A stretch of 64,000 nt of DNA from Leptospiraceae bacterium (GTDB lineage: Bacteria > Spirochaetota > Leptospiria > Turneriellales > Turneriellaceae). The notes under the pieces are model-generated. The model was not told the DNA's origin and did no database searches. It saw nothing but the letters and a program-made list of their open reading frames with translations. The DNA lies in NCBI GenBank assembly GCA_025055765.1, contig JANWWS010000013.1, positions 372,001-436,000 of the forward strand, given 5' to 3'. Positions 43,194 to 53,166 of this stretch are shown piece by piece. A program made the translations under genes and the position numbers. Within the stretch, counting starts at the first letter, position 1. Every line of letters starts with the position of its first letter.

Positions 43194-43880
43194 ATGCCTT
43201 CCCTGGAAAAAATTAGGGAAAATCTAGAAAAAGTAAGGCAGGTCATTGCGGGACGCCCTGTTACCATCGTGGCAGTCACCAAATATCACGACGCCACGAT
43301 TTACGATCTATGCCGCAAGCTAGGTCTCTACCACATTGGCGAAAATCGTGCCCAAGAGGTGCGTCAAAAAATCCAACCTGAAGGGAAAAAAGACCTTGTG
43401 GTACATTTTATTGCTCCTGTGCAGCTTAAAAATGTGAAGTATCTGCGCCAAAGGATCGATAGCTACGATGCTTTAAGTGATGAACGACTCCTTGAGCCAC
43501 TTTCGCATATACGGGAAGAGCCTTTACCAGTGCTCTTGCAAGTAAATGTAACAGGAGAAATGCAAAAATCAGGTCTTGATGCCAAAAACTACAGAGCCAT
43601 ACTGAGTCTTGCTAAAAAAATAGAGCAAAATACCGCTCTAAGGCTTGAGGGTATCATGGCTATGGGACCTACACCAACCGCTTACTTTAAGCGAGGCTTT
43701 GCTGATTATGAGGAAAGCACAAAAAAGGCTTTTAAAAAAGCCCAGGAAATTCACAAGCAGTTAGAAAACGATTTAGGTCATAAGCTTAGCCGGCTATCTC
43801 TTGGCATGAGCCATGACTATGATCTTGCCCTTGAATTTGGCTCCACGGAGGTTCGGCTTGGCAGTATACTTTGGGATTAG
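43194..43880 (+). CDS. yggS: Pyridoxal phosphate homeostasis protein (YggS/PLPHP)
   Basis: A 228-residue alanine-racemase-fold protein without racemase second domain. The PLP-binding Lys30 lies in VTIVAVTKYHDATI; GLYHIGENRAQEV, HFIAPVQLKNVKYL (HFIG-Q in most members), VLLQVNVTGEMQKSG, LEGIMAMGP and LSLGMSHDYDLALEFGSTEVRLGS complete the family pattern. It binds PLP and keeps the free cofactor and amino-acid pools in balance. In many bacteria it sits beside division genes; here it lies between a thioredoxin-like and a PAP2 gene. Confidence 0.95.
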   Translation: MPSLEKIRENLEKVRQVIAGRPVTIVAVTKYHDATIYDLCRKLGLYHIGENRAQEVRQKIQPEGKKDLVVHFIAPVQLKNVKYLRQRIDSYDALSDERLLEPLSHIREEPLPVLLQVNVTGEMQKSGLDAKNYRAILSLAKKIEQNTALRLEGIMAMGPTPTAYFKRGFADYEESTKKAFKKAQEIHKQLENDLGHKLSRLSLGMSHDYDLALEFGSTEVRLGSILWD

Positions 43881-43920
43881 AAAATACTAGCACAAAGAGA
43901 AATACTCGTAAAACCTACCT

Positions 43921-44712
43921 ATGCACCCTTTTTCAATCAAATTAGCGATAGCCTTTATTATTATTTTTTTAAATTATGTCTTTGAATACTATAAAGAAGC
44001 TTTGTTTTTTGCCATTAATTGCTTTTCGGCCAAGCCGTTTTGGGAGTATCTTATGCTTAGCCTTACCCAGCTGTGCGATGGGAACTGGGTGTTACTTTGG
44101 GGATTTTTGCTTTATGGTAAAAGACAGGGACTTATCTTACCCTTTTTGTTGAGCTTTCTTCTCGCCGGATTTCTTGTACAGCTGCTCAAGGCAATTTGGG
44201 AGAGCCCAAGACCCGCCATCCTCTTTGAGGGACAGCTCTTATTGTGCTTGCCAGGCATTAAACACATTACGAAAAGTTTCCCTTCAGGGCATGCAGCGAA
44301 CGCCTTTGTACTTGCCAGTTTTCTCGCCCAAAGATCTTCCCGTATGAGGCAATACACAGCTTATTCTCTTGCGGCTTTGATGGCACTTTCTAGGGTATAT
44401 GTTGGTGCTCACTTTCTCTCCGATATTTGGATTGGTTCCTGGATTGGCTTTTTAGCTAGCCAGGCGGTGTTTTCTCACTATCGCCATCACCTCCCCCAAG
44501 TGAATTATTACTTACGAGGTTTTCTTGTCTCTCTCCTTGGTATCTTGGCTTCTCTTTACTATCTCTTTTTGCACCACGAGGTTGTGCCCAAGGTGGGAGA
44601 CTATTTCAAATTAGCCGCGTGGTTTTTCCTGCTTTGGTTTTCTTTAAGAAGCGTTTACTATCTTTGCCAATCGCTTTTCGATTTGAAGTTAAAAAGACTC
44701 ATCCACCCGTGA
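43921..44712 (+). CDS. PAP2-family membrane phosphatase
   Basis: A 263-residue membrane protein with about six helices. The three phosphatase motifs are present: KAIWESPRP (K-x6-R-P), SFPSGHAANAF (P-S-G-H) and SRVYVGAHFLSDIWIGSWIG (S-R-x5-H-x3-D). Family members dephosphorylate lipid phosphates such as undecaprenyl pyrophosphate or phosphatidic acid; which one cannot be told here. The last four bases overlap the start of the aminopeptidase gene as GTGA, implying coupled translation. Confidence 0.9.
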   Translation: MHPFSIKLAIAFIIIFLNYVFEYYKEALFFAINCFSAKPFWEYLMLSLTQLCDGNWVLLWGFLLYGKRQGLILPFLLSFLLAGFLVQLLKAIWESPRPAILFEGQLLLCLPGIKHITKSFPSGHAANAFVLASFLAQRSSRMRQYTAYSLAALMALSRVYVGAHFLSDIWIGSWIGFLASQAVFSHYRHHLPQVNYYLRGFLVSLLGILASLYYLFLHHEVVPKVGDYFKLAAWFFLLWFSLRSVYYLCQSLFDLKLKRLIHP

Positions 44713-45788
44713 CATACCTTTTACCCTGGGTATTTGTTTACCTTATATGGTATATCATAAACCCCTTTGCCGCACGGTTTTGGCCGGCCTATTTCCTTCA
44801 CCTTGCAGAACAGCAATATAAAGTCCTTTTTTGGCGAAGGCCTCTTACAGAACTTCTGCAGGAGAACAATTTTTCTCAAGAAGAAAAAGAAAAGGCCAAG
44901 CTTATCCTCGAGATAAAGGAATTTGCCGAAAAGCTCTATGGCCTCAAAAAAACAAAAACTTTTTCCCATTATGTAGATCTCAAAAGAAAAGTACTCGGCT
45001 ACAACATTACCGCCACTCCCGAATTCTCTCTAGAACCCCTAACTTGGCAAATTCCCTTTTTTGGCAAATTCAGTTACCTAGGTTTTTTTAAGGAAGAACT
45101 TGCCCAAGAATACGCCCAATATCTGCAAAGTCGAGGACATGATGTATACCTAAGCCAAATTAGCGGCTACTCCACCTTAGGTATTTTTTCAGATCCCGTC
45201 TTTAACACCTATTTGGCCTATAGTGATAAAAACCTAACACGGCTTGTACTCCATGAGGTAGCTCACGAAAAGCTCTACTTTTTTGATGACAGCTCTTTTT
45301 CAGAAGCCTTGGCAAGCTTTATAGAAGAGGAAGCATACGAAAGATGGCGCCAGGAGAAAAATCCACGAGGCGCCCGCGTACCCCCACCAAAGCTTTGGCA
45401 AAAGGAATATGATGCATTTTTGCATCTTGTTGAAGAAACAAAGGAAAAACTGAGCATGCTTTACCAAAGAAGTCTTGCACCAGAGAAAAAGAGAGAGCAA
45501 AAAAAAGCCTTTTTTGACGATTTTAGACGGCAGCTTTCCCAGAGGTCCTGGCGTTTTTTTCGGCTTCCTTTATATCTCTCTTCTTTAGGGGAACTCAATA
45601 ACGCCACATTGGTGCAATACCGGCGATATAACCCGCGCTATGAAAGCTTCCGCAAGCTCTTAGAGGAAAACGCAAAGCAGATACCACTCTGGTTTGAAAA
45701 GCTAAGGACTCTTGTATGCCCCCAGGCTCGGCTAGCTTTCCTAGAAGAAGGGATAGGTGTAACAGAGGCAGCTAAATTGTGTAAGTGA
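44709..45788 (+). CDS. Predicted aminopeptidase, PF10023 family
   Basis: A longer frame opens at 44619, inside the PAP2 gene. I place the start at GTG 44709, because it forms a GTGA overlap with the PAP2 stop and leaves a sensible N-terminal membrane segment (VTYLLPWVFVYLIWYIIN), giving 359 residues. Family hallmarks are FSYLGFFKEELAQEYAQYL, YSTLGIFSDPVFNTYL and the zinc site LTRLVLHEVAHEKLYF (HExxH) followed by FSEALASFIEEEAYERW with the third ligand Glu. It is likely a membrane-anchored periplasmic peptidase. Its stop lies one base from the convergent fusA stop. Confidence 0.88.
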   Translation: MTYLLPWVFVYLIWYIINPFAARFWPAYFLHLAEQQYKVLFWRRPLTELLQENNFSQEEKEKAKLILEIKEFAEKLYGLKKTKTFSHYVDLKRKVLGYNITATPEFSLEPLTWQIPFFGKFSYLGFFKEELAQEYAQYLQSRGHDVYLSQISGYSTLGIFSDPVFNTYLAYSDKNLTRLVLHEVAHEKLYFFDDSSFSEALASFIEEEAYERWRQEKNPRGARVPPPKLWQKEYDAFLHLVEETKEKLSMLYQRSLAPEKKREQKKAFFDDFRRQLSQRSWRFFRLPLYLSSLGELNNATLVQYRRYNPRYESFRKLLEENAKQIPLWFEKLRTLVCPQARLAFLEEGIGVTEAAKLCK

Positions 45789-45789
45789 G

Positions 45790-47892
45790 CTAGGCGCTTT
45801 TACGAGCCATGGCTTTTTCTGATATTTCCTTTGCGATATTGGGCGGTACTTCTTCGTAATGTTCAAACTGCATGGTATAGGACGCCCTACCTTGGGTAAG
45901 AGATCTCAGATCCGTAGCATAGCCAAACATTTCCGCCATGGGAACCGAGGCCTCAATAACCCGTGCATTACCACGTTGGCTCATGGCGTTTACTTTGCCC
46001 CGGCGCCGGTTTAAATCCCCCACGACATCTCCCATGTATTCTTCAGGAGTTACTACTTCTACCTTAGCGATGGGTTCTAGTAATATAGGCTCAGCTTTGC
46101 GGCAAGCCTCTTTAAAAGCAAGGGAGGCTGCAATCTTAAAGGCTATCTCGCTTGAATCAACCTCGTGATAAGAGCCATCGTAGATGGTTACTTGTACATC
46201 CACCACGGGATAGCCGGCAAGCACACCAGTCTGCATCGCCTCTTCTACCCCTTTTTGCACTGCTGGGATATACTCCTTTGGTACCACCCCCCCCACGATT
46301 TTGTTCTCAAATTTGAAACCTTGCCCTGGTTCAAGTGGCCCGACCCGTAGCCATACATGGCCATATTGGCCACGTCCTCCTGTTTGTTTAATGTACTTCC
46401 CTTCCTGTTCGACCGTCTTACGAATGGTTTCGCGGTAAGCCACCTGGGGTTTTCCTACATTAGCTTCTACCTTAAACTCTCGCTTCATTCGGTCTACGAT
46501 AATCTCCAAGTGGAGCTCACCCATTCCTGAAATAATGGTCTGCCCCGTCTCTTCATCACTGTGCACACGGAAAGTGGGATCCTCTTCCGCAAGTTTGTTT
46601 AGGGCAATGCTCATCTTTTCTTGGTCTGCTTTCGTCTTGGGCTCCACAGCCACAGAGATGACAGGATCTGGGAAGGTCATGCGCTCTAGAACAATGGGAT
46701 TGTCTTCGGCACAGAGCGTGTCACCCGTCGTAGTGTCCTTTAAACCAACCGCGGCAGCGATATCCCCTGTTTCTACCTCATCAATTTCTTCTCTATGATT
46801 AGCATGCATCTGCAAGAGGCGACCAATGCGCTCTTTCTGGCCTTTGGTGCTGTTGAGCACATAAGAACCTTTTTTCAAACGGCCAGAGTAAACACGAAAG
46901 TAAGTGAGCTTTCCAATATAGGGATCTGACATGATCTTAAAGGCAAGAGCAGCAAAACTCTCTTTGTCATCGGCATGACGCACCAAAGTAGCTTCACTGC
47001 CCTTCTCTGAACCCATAGCATAGCCCTTAACAGGGGGGATGTCTAGGGGGCTCGGGAGGTAGTCCACCACAGCATCTAGCAAGGTCTGCACTCCTTTGTT
47101 CTTAAAGGCAGCACCACACAGAACAGGAAATAGCTTCATCTCAATTACAGCTTTGCGGATACCCTTCCTTAATTCTTCAGCTTCCAAGTCTCCCTTTTCA
47201 AGGTATTTTTCTAATAAATCTTCGTTTAGCTCAGCCACGGCTTCCACAAGTTTGGCTCGGTATTCCTTTGCCATTTCTTGAAGGTCTGATGGAATTTCCT
47301 TCCGATAAAACTTGGCGCCTAGCTCTTCACCTGTCCACACAACAGCTTGCATTTCGACGAGATCAATGACTCCTTCAAAGGTTGCTTCTACTCCTATGGG
47401 CAACTGTATAGGCACAGCATTAGCGGCCAGCCTCTCTCGCATCATCTCAACAGCTCGGAAAAAGTCTGCCCCCGTACGGTCCATCTTATTTACAAAGCAT
47501 AGGCGGGGCACATGATACTTGTCTGCCTGCCGCCATACCGTCTCTGTCTGAGGCTCCACCCCGGCCACTCCATCGTAAACAGCAATCGCTCCATCGAGTA
47601 CTCGTAAAGAGCGCTCTACTTCTACTGTAAAATCTACGTGGCCTGGAGTATCTATAATGTTAATTTGGCAATCCCGCCAAAAGCAAGTAGTGGCAGCTGA
47701 GGTAATAGTGATACCCCTTTCCCTTTCTTGCTCCATCCAGTCCATGGTAGCGGCACCTTCATGGACCTCGCCTATTTTGTGGGTCTTTCCTGTGTAGTAA
47801 AGAATCCGCTCGGTCGTTGTCGTTTTACCCGCATCGATATGGGCCATAATGCCAATATTGCGCAGCTTTCTAAGCTCTACCTTTCTTGCCAT
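45790..47892 (-). CDS. fusA: Translation elongation factor G
   Basis: A 700-residue EF-G, the GTPase that moves tRNAs and mRNA through the ribosome. GTPase motifs are [19 protein letters not shown], the switch region [30 protein letters not shown] and [10 protein letters not shown]. Domain II, III and IV segments follow in the normal order ([12 protein letters not shown] opening domain [20 protein letters not shown] near the end). The length is normal. It closes the rpsL-rpsG-fusA run, with no tuf following before the convergent gene. Confidence 0.98.
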   Translation of the reverse strand: MARKVELRKLRNIGIMAHIDAGKTTTTERILYYTGKTHKIGEVHEGAATMDWMEQERERGITITSAATTCFWRDCQINIIDTPGHVDFTVEVERSLRVLDGAIAVYDGVAGVEPQTETVWRQADKYHVPRLCFVNKMDRTGADFFRAVEMMRERLAANAVPIQLPIGVEATFEGVIDLVEMQAVVWTGEELGAKFYRKEIPSDLQEMAKEYRAKLVEAVAELNEDLLEKYLEKGDLEAEELRKGIRKAVIEMKLFPVLCGAAFKNKGVQTLLDAVVDYLPSPLDIPPVKGYAMGSEKGSEATLVRHADDKESFAALAFKIMSDPYIGKLTYFRVYSGRLKKGSYVLNSTKGQKERIGRLLQMHANHREEIDEVETGDIAAAVGLKDTTTGDTLCAEDNPIVLERMTFPDPVISVAVEPKTKADQEKMSIALNKLAEEDPTFRVHSDEETGQTIISGMGELHLEIIVDRMKREFKVEANVGKPQVAYRETIRKTVEQEGKYIKQTGGRGQYGHVWLRVGPLEPGQGFKFENKIVGGVVPKEYIPAVQKGVEEAMQTGVLAGYPVVDVQVTIYDGSYHEVDSSEIAFKIAASLAFKEACRKAEPILLEPIAKVEVVTPEEYMGDVVGDLNRRRGKVNAMSQRGNARVIEASVPMAEMFGYATDLRSLTQGRASYTMQFEHYEEVPPNIAKEISEKAMARKSA

Positions 47893-47929
47893 AGAAATTC
47901 CTAATTACAATTAATTGCCATCCGCCATC

Positions 47930-48403
47930 TCACCATGCATAATGGGAAAAAGCTCTATTGGCCTCCGCCATACGGCGAACCTCTTCTTTTTTCTTAATGG
48001 CTCCTCCTGTGTTATTGGCAGCATCGATAATTTCAAGGGCAAGTTTTTGGGAAAAATTACGACCCTTGCGCTCGCGTGCTGCATGGATAATCCACCGAAT
48101 AGCCAGAGATTGCCTGCGCCGCGGGTAAACCTCAACAGGTACCTGATAGGTAACACCTCCCACCCTGCGGGATTTCACCTCAAGGTGCGGCTTCGCGTTT
48201 TCTATGGCCCTTTCAAAGACTTGTATGCCAGGCTCACCTGTTTTTTCTGTGACAATGTCTAGCGCGCGGTAAAAAAGTCTTTCTGCCAAGGTTTTCTTGC
48301 CCTCCCACATCATGGTATTGATAAATTTAGTTACCTCTGTTTTCTTGTAGACTCGGTCGGGAGGTACTTCGCGTATAAAAGCTTTGGTTCGCCTACGTGC
48401 CAT
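47930..48403 (-). CDS. rpsG: 30S ribosomal protein S7
   Basis: A 157-residue S7, which nucleates assembly of the 16S rRNA 3' major domain (30S head). Typical segments are [81 protein letters not shown] and [11 protein letters not shown]. It lies eight bases after rpsL and 37 before fusA. In enterobacteria S7 represses this operon; no equivalent target is obvious in the very short rpsL-rpsG gap. Confidence 0.98.
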   Translation of the reverse strand: MARRRTKAFIREVPPDRVYKKTEVTKFINTMMWEGKKTLAERLFYRALDIVTEKTGEPGIQVFERAIENAKPHLEVKSRRVGGVTYQVPVEVYPRRRQSLAIRWIIHAARERKGRNFSQKLALEIIDAANNTGGAIKKKEEVRRMAEANRAFSHYAW

Positions 48404-48411
48404 ATATTCCT

Positions 48412-48786
48412 CTATGCTTTGGGTTTCTTTGTTCCGTATTTAGAGCGCCCTTTTCTTCTTTTTTCAACGCCAAGTGTATCCAGTGCTCCTCGTATAATAT
48501 GGTAACGCACACCAGGGAGATCTTTCACCCTACCCCCGCGAACCAAAACAACAGAGTGCTCCTGCAAATTATGCCCTTCTCCCGGAATATAGGCCGTTAT
48601 CTCAATTTGGTTCGTTAAGCGCACCCTTGCCACTTTACGTAGAGCAGAATTGGGCTTCTTGGGAGTTACTGTCGTGACTCTGATACAGACCCCCCTTTTT
48701 TGGGGGCAACCTTGTAGGGCGGGAGACTTTGTCTTTTTTCTTATCTTTTTTCTGCCAAGGCGAATTAACTGGTTTATCGTTGGCAT
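48412..48786 (-). CDS. rpsL: 30S ribosomal protein S12
   Basis: A 124-residue S12, a decoding-centre protein. [17 protein letters not shown] opens it; [29 protein letters not shown] and [17 protein letters not shown] are the two loops in which streptomycin-resistance changes occur. Both key lysines (in TPKKPNS and GRVKDLPG) are wild type, so the sequence predicts no S12-based streptomycin resistance. It follows rpoC by about 100 bases that contain an inverted repeat. Confidence 0.98.
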   Translation of the reverse strand: MPTINQLIRLGRKKIRKKTKSPALQGCPQKRGVCIRVTTVTPKKPNSALRKVARVRLTNQIEITAYIPGEGHNLQEHSVVLVRGGRVKDLPGVRYHIIRGALDTLGVEKRRKGRSKYGTKKPKA

Positions 48787-48833
48787 CTTTCCTCTTCCTT
48801 ATCTATGGGTTTCCCAAGCGGTGCGCATGACCT

Positions 48834-48851
48834 CATTTCGAAACCGAAATG
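48834..48851 (-). promoter_or_regulatory. Inverted repeat in the rpoC-rpsL gap
   Basis: A perfect seven-base stem CATTTCG/CGAAATG with loop GTTT lies midway in the 103-base gap. It has no T tract, so it is not an intrinsic terminator. It could be an RNA processing site, a protein-binding site in the rpsL leader or a DNA operator. Which of these applies is not decidable by eye. Confidence 0.4.
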
Positions 48852-48889
48852 CTCTGTCAATACATCTCAGGCTACTACAGCCAAGATTC

Positions 48890-51800
48890 TTATTCCTCTT
48901 CATCCTGGTAATCCTCTTCGTCGCTAGCCGGTATGGGTGTTAACAAGGGAGGCTCAGGCGGCTCTGCCGCTTTGTAGATCTTTTCTAACTCCTCTTCCGT
49001 ATAGTAGAGATCCCCCAAGACATGTTTGTAAGCCCTTACTCTGCGGTAATCCCGAAGCCCGGTGCCTGCAGGTATTAGATTTCCTATGATAATATTTTCT
49101 TTTAATCCTTCTAGATGATCTACCTTGCCTTTTATAGCTGCTTCTGTTAATACTCTTGTTGTCTCCTGAAAGGAAGCAGCGGAAAGAAAGCTTTCTGAGT
49201 TAAGGGAGGCTTTGGTCAACCCCAAAAGCACAGGGCGGCTCGTTGCCGGAGCTCCACCCTGTTTCATTACACGTTGATTTTCTCTCTTGAAAATAACTTT
49301 ATCGACCTGCGTCATGGGAAGGAAGTTTGTATCTCCCGCGTCTATGACCTCAACTTTACGCATCATTTGCCGGATAATAATTTCAATGTGTTTGTCATTG
49401 ATGCTCACCCCCTGCAAGCGATATACCTCTTGGATCTCCCGAATAAGATAGCGCTGCACGGCCTCTTCTCCTAAGATCCGCAAAATGTCATGGGGATCCA
49501 TAACCCCGCTAGAAAGGGGCTCTCCTCGGCTAACGCTTTCCCCATCTTGGACCAAAATCTGCTTGCTTATGGGTATCGCTACCTCCACTTCCTCCTGGCC
49601 TTCCTCCAGTGGTTGGATGTAAATAATACGCTTATCGCGTACTATTTGACCTGTGTCTCGAATAATGCCATCAATCTCGGCTAAGTGGCAGGCTTCTTTG
49701 GGATGACGTGCTTCGAAGAGCTCATCTATGCGGGGAAGCCCTCCTGTGATATCTCGGGTTTTTTCCGCTTTGGTCTCAATCTTAGCTAAAATATCCCCCT
49801 CATGCACCATAGCTCCATTTTCTACCTGCAAGATAGAATTTACGGGGAGGGTAATTTCCGCGGCAAGCTTACCTTTGTCGTAAATCATGAAACGTGGTAC
49901 AAGCTTCTCCTTACGGTAGGAAACAATCTTTTTGACAGAGATACCGGCCTTTTCTTGGTCCTGAATCTTTAGGGTTTTACCTAATTCAATATCGATATAT
50001 TCCACCTTTCCCGAGGCTGTAGCCACAATTAAGTTGTTATAGGGGTCAAACTCACATATAAGCTCCCCTCCCTTAACAAAACTCGCCTCCTCGACATACA
50101 TAATGGAGCCCGCCTCCAGGGCTAAACTATAGTCACTGGCCAAAAGGTAATAGTAATCAGCGTCTTCGTGTAGGCTTCCTGCTTGGCTGGCATAGACCGG
50201 CTGCAGCTGGCCATCCTGATCTCTGCGGCGCAAGATCTCTTCTCCCTTAATTACCTTTTCCCCTACGGGAACAGCTAATTCTGCTACATCTTTCTTATTA
50301 AAGCGTTCCAAGACCTGCGCCAAGATAATGCTACCACGTCGAGTTAATATCTTTTTCTTTTCCCGGTTAATAACAATCCGTCCCTGTATTTTGCGGATGT
50401 AGGCATCATATGGGGCTTTAAGGCGGCTCTCTGCAGATTTTGTGGTCGCCGTGCCGCCGACATGAAAGGTACGCATGGTCAGCTGTGTGCCGGGTTGACC
50501 AATTGATTGCGCGGCAATAATACCCACCGCCTCTCCCTTTTCTACGGGGGCTAGCGTCGCAAGATCCATGCCATAGCACATCCGGCAGACGCCATTCATC
50601 GACTCACATGTTAGGATAGACCTCACCTTTACTTTCTCATAGCCTAGATTTTCAATTTGCTGCGCAATTTCTTCGGTAATAAAGGTTCCTGGGATGAGAA
50701 TTACCTCATCAGTGGTAGGATCGCGAATCTCCTGCTGCAGGTAACGACCGTATATCTTTTGCTTTAATGATACTATGACTTTATCACCTTCTTTATCTGC
50801 CATCATGTCAAAGCCATCACTTGTTCCGCAATCATCTTCTCTTATGATGACATCCTGAGCTACATCTACGAGGCGGCGCGTGAGATAACCTGCATCAGCA
50901 GTTTTTAGCGCGGTATCTGCTAAACCCTTACGAGCCCCTGAGGTAGAGATAAAAAACTCAAGCACACTTAAGCCTTCCTTAAAATTTGAGCGAATGGCCA
51001 GCTCAATAATATCCCCACTTGGCTTTGACATAAGGCCCCTCATGCCTGCTAACTGCCGTATTTGCGAGCGGGAACCTCGAGCCCCGGAAATGGCCATAGC
51101 ATAGATGGGGTTAAAACCACCTTGGTCTTGACTTAATAGGGTAAAGAGATCTTCGGTAATCCGCTCATTAGCCACCGTCCAGATATCGATGACTTTTTTG
51201 TAGCGCTCTTCGTTAGTAATAATACCCTTGCGGTGCTCGTTTTCGACCCTCTCTACTTCTTTTATGGCCTTCTCAATGATTTTTGATTTTGATTCAGGGA
51301 TTTTTACATCTTCAAGGGAAATCGTTGGTGCAAAGCGCGTCGCGTATTGAAAACCTAATTTTTTTATAGCATCCAAAAACTTAACTGTAACCGCTGCTCC
51401 CTTTGCTTTATAGAGATCCGCGATTATCTCATTGATGCTCTTGCTTGTGAGGGGTCTGTTTACAAAGGGAAAATCTGGTGGTAAAAGTTGATTAAAGAGT
51501 AACCTACCTGGTGTGGTTTCTATGAGGCGGTCTTGGTGGTAATAGCGAATTTTAGCCCTTGGCTCAAGGAGTCCTCTTTCCAGGGCATAGATAACCTCAT
51601 CTATGTTGTCGTAGATTTGACCTTCGCCTAATGCCTTGTCCATCTCGGCAGTCAGGTAATAAAGCCCCAAAATCATGTCCTGGGTGGGACCAACGATGGG
51701 TTGACCATTGGCAGGGTTTAAAAGATTATGGGCAGAGAGAATAAGCATCCAAGCCTCAAGCTGCGCCCGGGGAGAAAGAGGGACGTGGATGGCCATCTGG

Positions 51801-53158
51801 TCCCCATCAAAATCGGCATTAAAAGCATGACACACTAGAGGATGTAATTGTATCGCTTTTCCTTCAATTAAGACAGGTAAAAAGGCCTGGATACCTAATC
51901 GGTGTAAGGTTGGAGCCCGATTTAATAAAACCGGGTGTTCCTTTGTGACTTCTTCTAAGCCCTGGAATACCTCTCTTTCTTCGTTTTCAATCATGCGTTT
52001 GGCTGATTTAATATTCTGGGTGTATTCATGATCTACCAGCCATTTCATTATAAAGGGTTTAAAAAGCTCAAGAGCCATCTTTTTGGGCAGACCACATTGG
52101 TAGATTTTGAGTTCGGGACCTACCACAATTACGGTACGACCTGAATAATCGACTCTCTTGCCCAAGAGATTTTGGCGAAAACGCCCCTGCTTTCCCTTAA
52201 GCATGTCAGAGAGAGATTTTAGAGGCCGGTTACCTTTTCCCTTGATAGCTTTATTGCGCCGAGAATTGTCAAAAAGCGCGTCTACCGCTTCTTGGAGCAT
52301 GCGCTTTTCATTTTGTACAATAATATCGGGTGCTTTTAAAGCAAGTAGCCTTTTGAGACGGTTGTTCCTATTTATTACCCTCCGATATAAATCATTTAAA
52401 TCTGAGGTAGCAAACCGCCCCCCTTCTAGCTGAACCATTGGTCTTAGCTCGGGTGGTAGCACGGGAATAACATCTAAGATCATCCATTCCGGTCGGTTTC
52501 CGCTATCTCGGAAAGCCTCTAAAATCTCAAGTCTCTTCAGAAGCCGGCGATCGCTTAGTTTTTTGCCATCCCCAATTTTGGCGCGCAGCTGCCTAATTTC
52601 CTCCTCTAAATTAACCATAGACAATAGCTCTTTAACCGCATCGGCGCCAATGGAGGCATAGAATTTGTCCCCGTGTATTTCTTGCAGACGAGTATAGTCA
52701 TCAGGGGATATGAGCTGCTTTGGTTCAAGCCCTGAGTCACCTGGGTCAATAATGACATACCTTTCAAAATAGAGTATGCTCTTTATGTCGTTGGAAGACA
52801 TATCGAGTACCTGCGCAATACGGCTGGGCGCTGTGCGGTAATACCAGATATGAGCTACCGGGTAAGAGAGCTCAATGTGGCCCATCCGTTCCCGGCGTAC
52901 ACGGGAATGGGTTACCTCGACATGGCACTTGTCACAAACCACTCCTTTGTAGCGGATGGATTTAAACTTACCGCAAAAGCATTCCCAATCTTTCGTTGTC
53001 CCAAAAATCTTCTCACAAAAGAGACCATCTCTTTCTGGCTTTAAGGTACGGTAATTTATTGTCTCTGGTTTCTTAACTTCACCATAAGACCACTCCCTAA
53101 TTCTTTCGGGAGAGGCAAGTTTAATGCTAATGGTGTTGAAATCATGAAAATCTCTCAT
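48890..53158 (-). CDS. rpoC: RNA polymerase beta-prime subunit
   Basis: A 1422-residue beta-prime subunit. The first zinc site is CFCGKF...GVVCDKC near residue 70; the catalytic magnesium loop [18 protein letters not shown] has the three Asp residues; the trigger-loop region ([22 protein letters not shown]) and the second zinc cysteines ([21 protein letters not shown]) are intact. The tail is acidic ([11 protein letters not shown]). The length is normal for a Gram-negative type without large extra insertions. It lies eight bases after rpoB. Confidence 0.99.
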   Translation of the reverse strand: MRDFHDFNTISIKLASPERIREWSYGEVKKPETINYRTLKPERDGLFCEKIFGTTKDWECFCGKFKSIRYKGVVCDKCHVEVTHSRVRRERMGHIELSYPVAHIWYYRTAPSRIAQVLDMSSNDIKSILYFERYVIIDPGDSGLEPKQLISPDDYTRLQEIHGDKFYASIGADAVKELLSMVNLEEEIRQLRAKIGDGKKLSDRRLLKRLEILEAFRDSGNRPEWMILDVIPVLPPELRPMVQLEGGRFATSDLNDLYRRVINRNNRLKRLLALKAPDIIVQNEKRMLQEAVDALFDNSRRNKAIKGKGNRPLKSLSDMLKGKQGRFRQNLLGKRVDYSGRTVIVVGPELKIYQCGLPKKMALELFKPFIMKWLVDHEYTQNIKSAKRMIENEEREVFQGLEEVTKEHPVLLNRAPTLHRLGIQAFLPVLIEGKAIQLHPLVCHAFNADFDGDQMAIHVPLSPRAQLEAWMLILSAHNLLNPANGQPIVGPTQDMILGLYYLTAEMDKALGEGQIYDNIDEVIYALERGLLEPRAKIRYYHQDRLIETTPGRLLFNQLLPPDFPFVNRPLTSKSINEIIADLYKAKGAAVTVKFLDAIKKLGFQYATRFAPTISLEDVKIPESKSKIIEKAIKEVERVENEHRKGIITNEERYKKVIDIWTVANERITEDLFTLLSQDQGGFNPIYAMAISGARGSRSQIRQLAGMRGLMSKPSGDIIELAIRSNFKEGLSVLEFFISTSGARKGLADTALKTADAGYLTRRLVDVAQDVIIREDDCGTSDGFDMMADKEGDKVIVSLKQKIYGRYLQQEIRDPTTDEVILIPGTFITEEIAQQIENLGYEKVKVRSILTCESMNGVCRMCYGMDLATLAPVEKGEAVGIIAAQSIGQPGTQLTMRTFHVGGTATTKSAESRLKAPYDAYIRKIQGRIVINREKKKILTRRGSIILAQVLERFNKKDVAELAVPVGEKVIKGEEILRRRDQDGQLQPVYASQAGSLHEDADYYYLLASDYSLALEAGSIMYVEEASFVKGGELICEFDPYNNLIVATASGKVEYIDIELGKTLKIQDQEKAGISVKKIVSYRKEKLVPRFMIYDKGKLAAEITLPVNSILQVENGAMVHEGDILAKIETKAEKTRDITGGLPRIDELFEARHPKEACHLAEIDGIIRDTGQIVRDKRIIYIQPLEEGQEEVEVAIPISKQILVQDGESVSRGEPLSSGVMDPHDILRILGEEAVQRYLIREIQEVYRLQGVSINDKHIEIIIRQMMRKVEVIDAGDTNFLPMTQVDKVIFKRENQRVMKQGGAPATSRPVLLGLTKASLNSESFLSAASFQETTRVLTEAAIKGKVDHLEGLKENIIIGNLIPAGTGLRDYRRVRAYKHVLGDLYYTEEELEKIYKAAEPPEPPLLTPIPASDEEDYQDEEE

Positions 53159-53166
53159 GCCACCCC

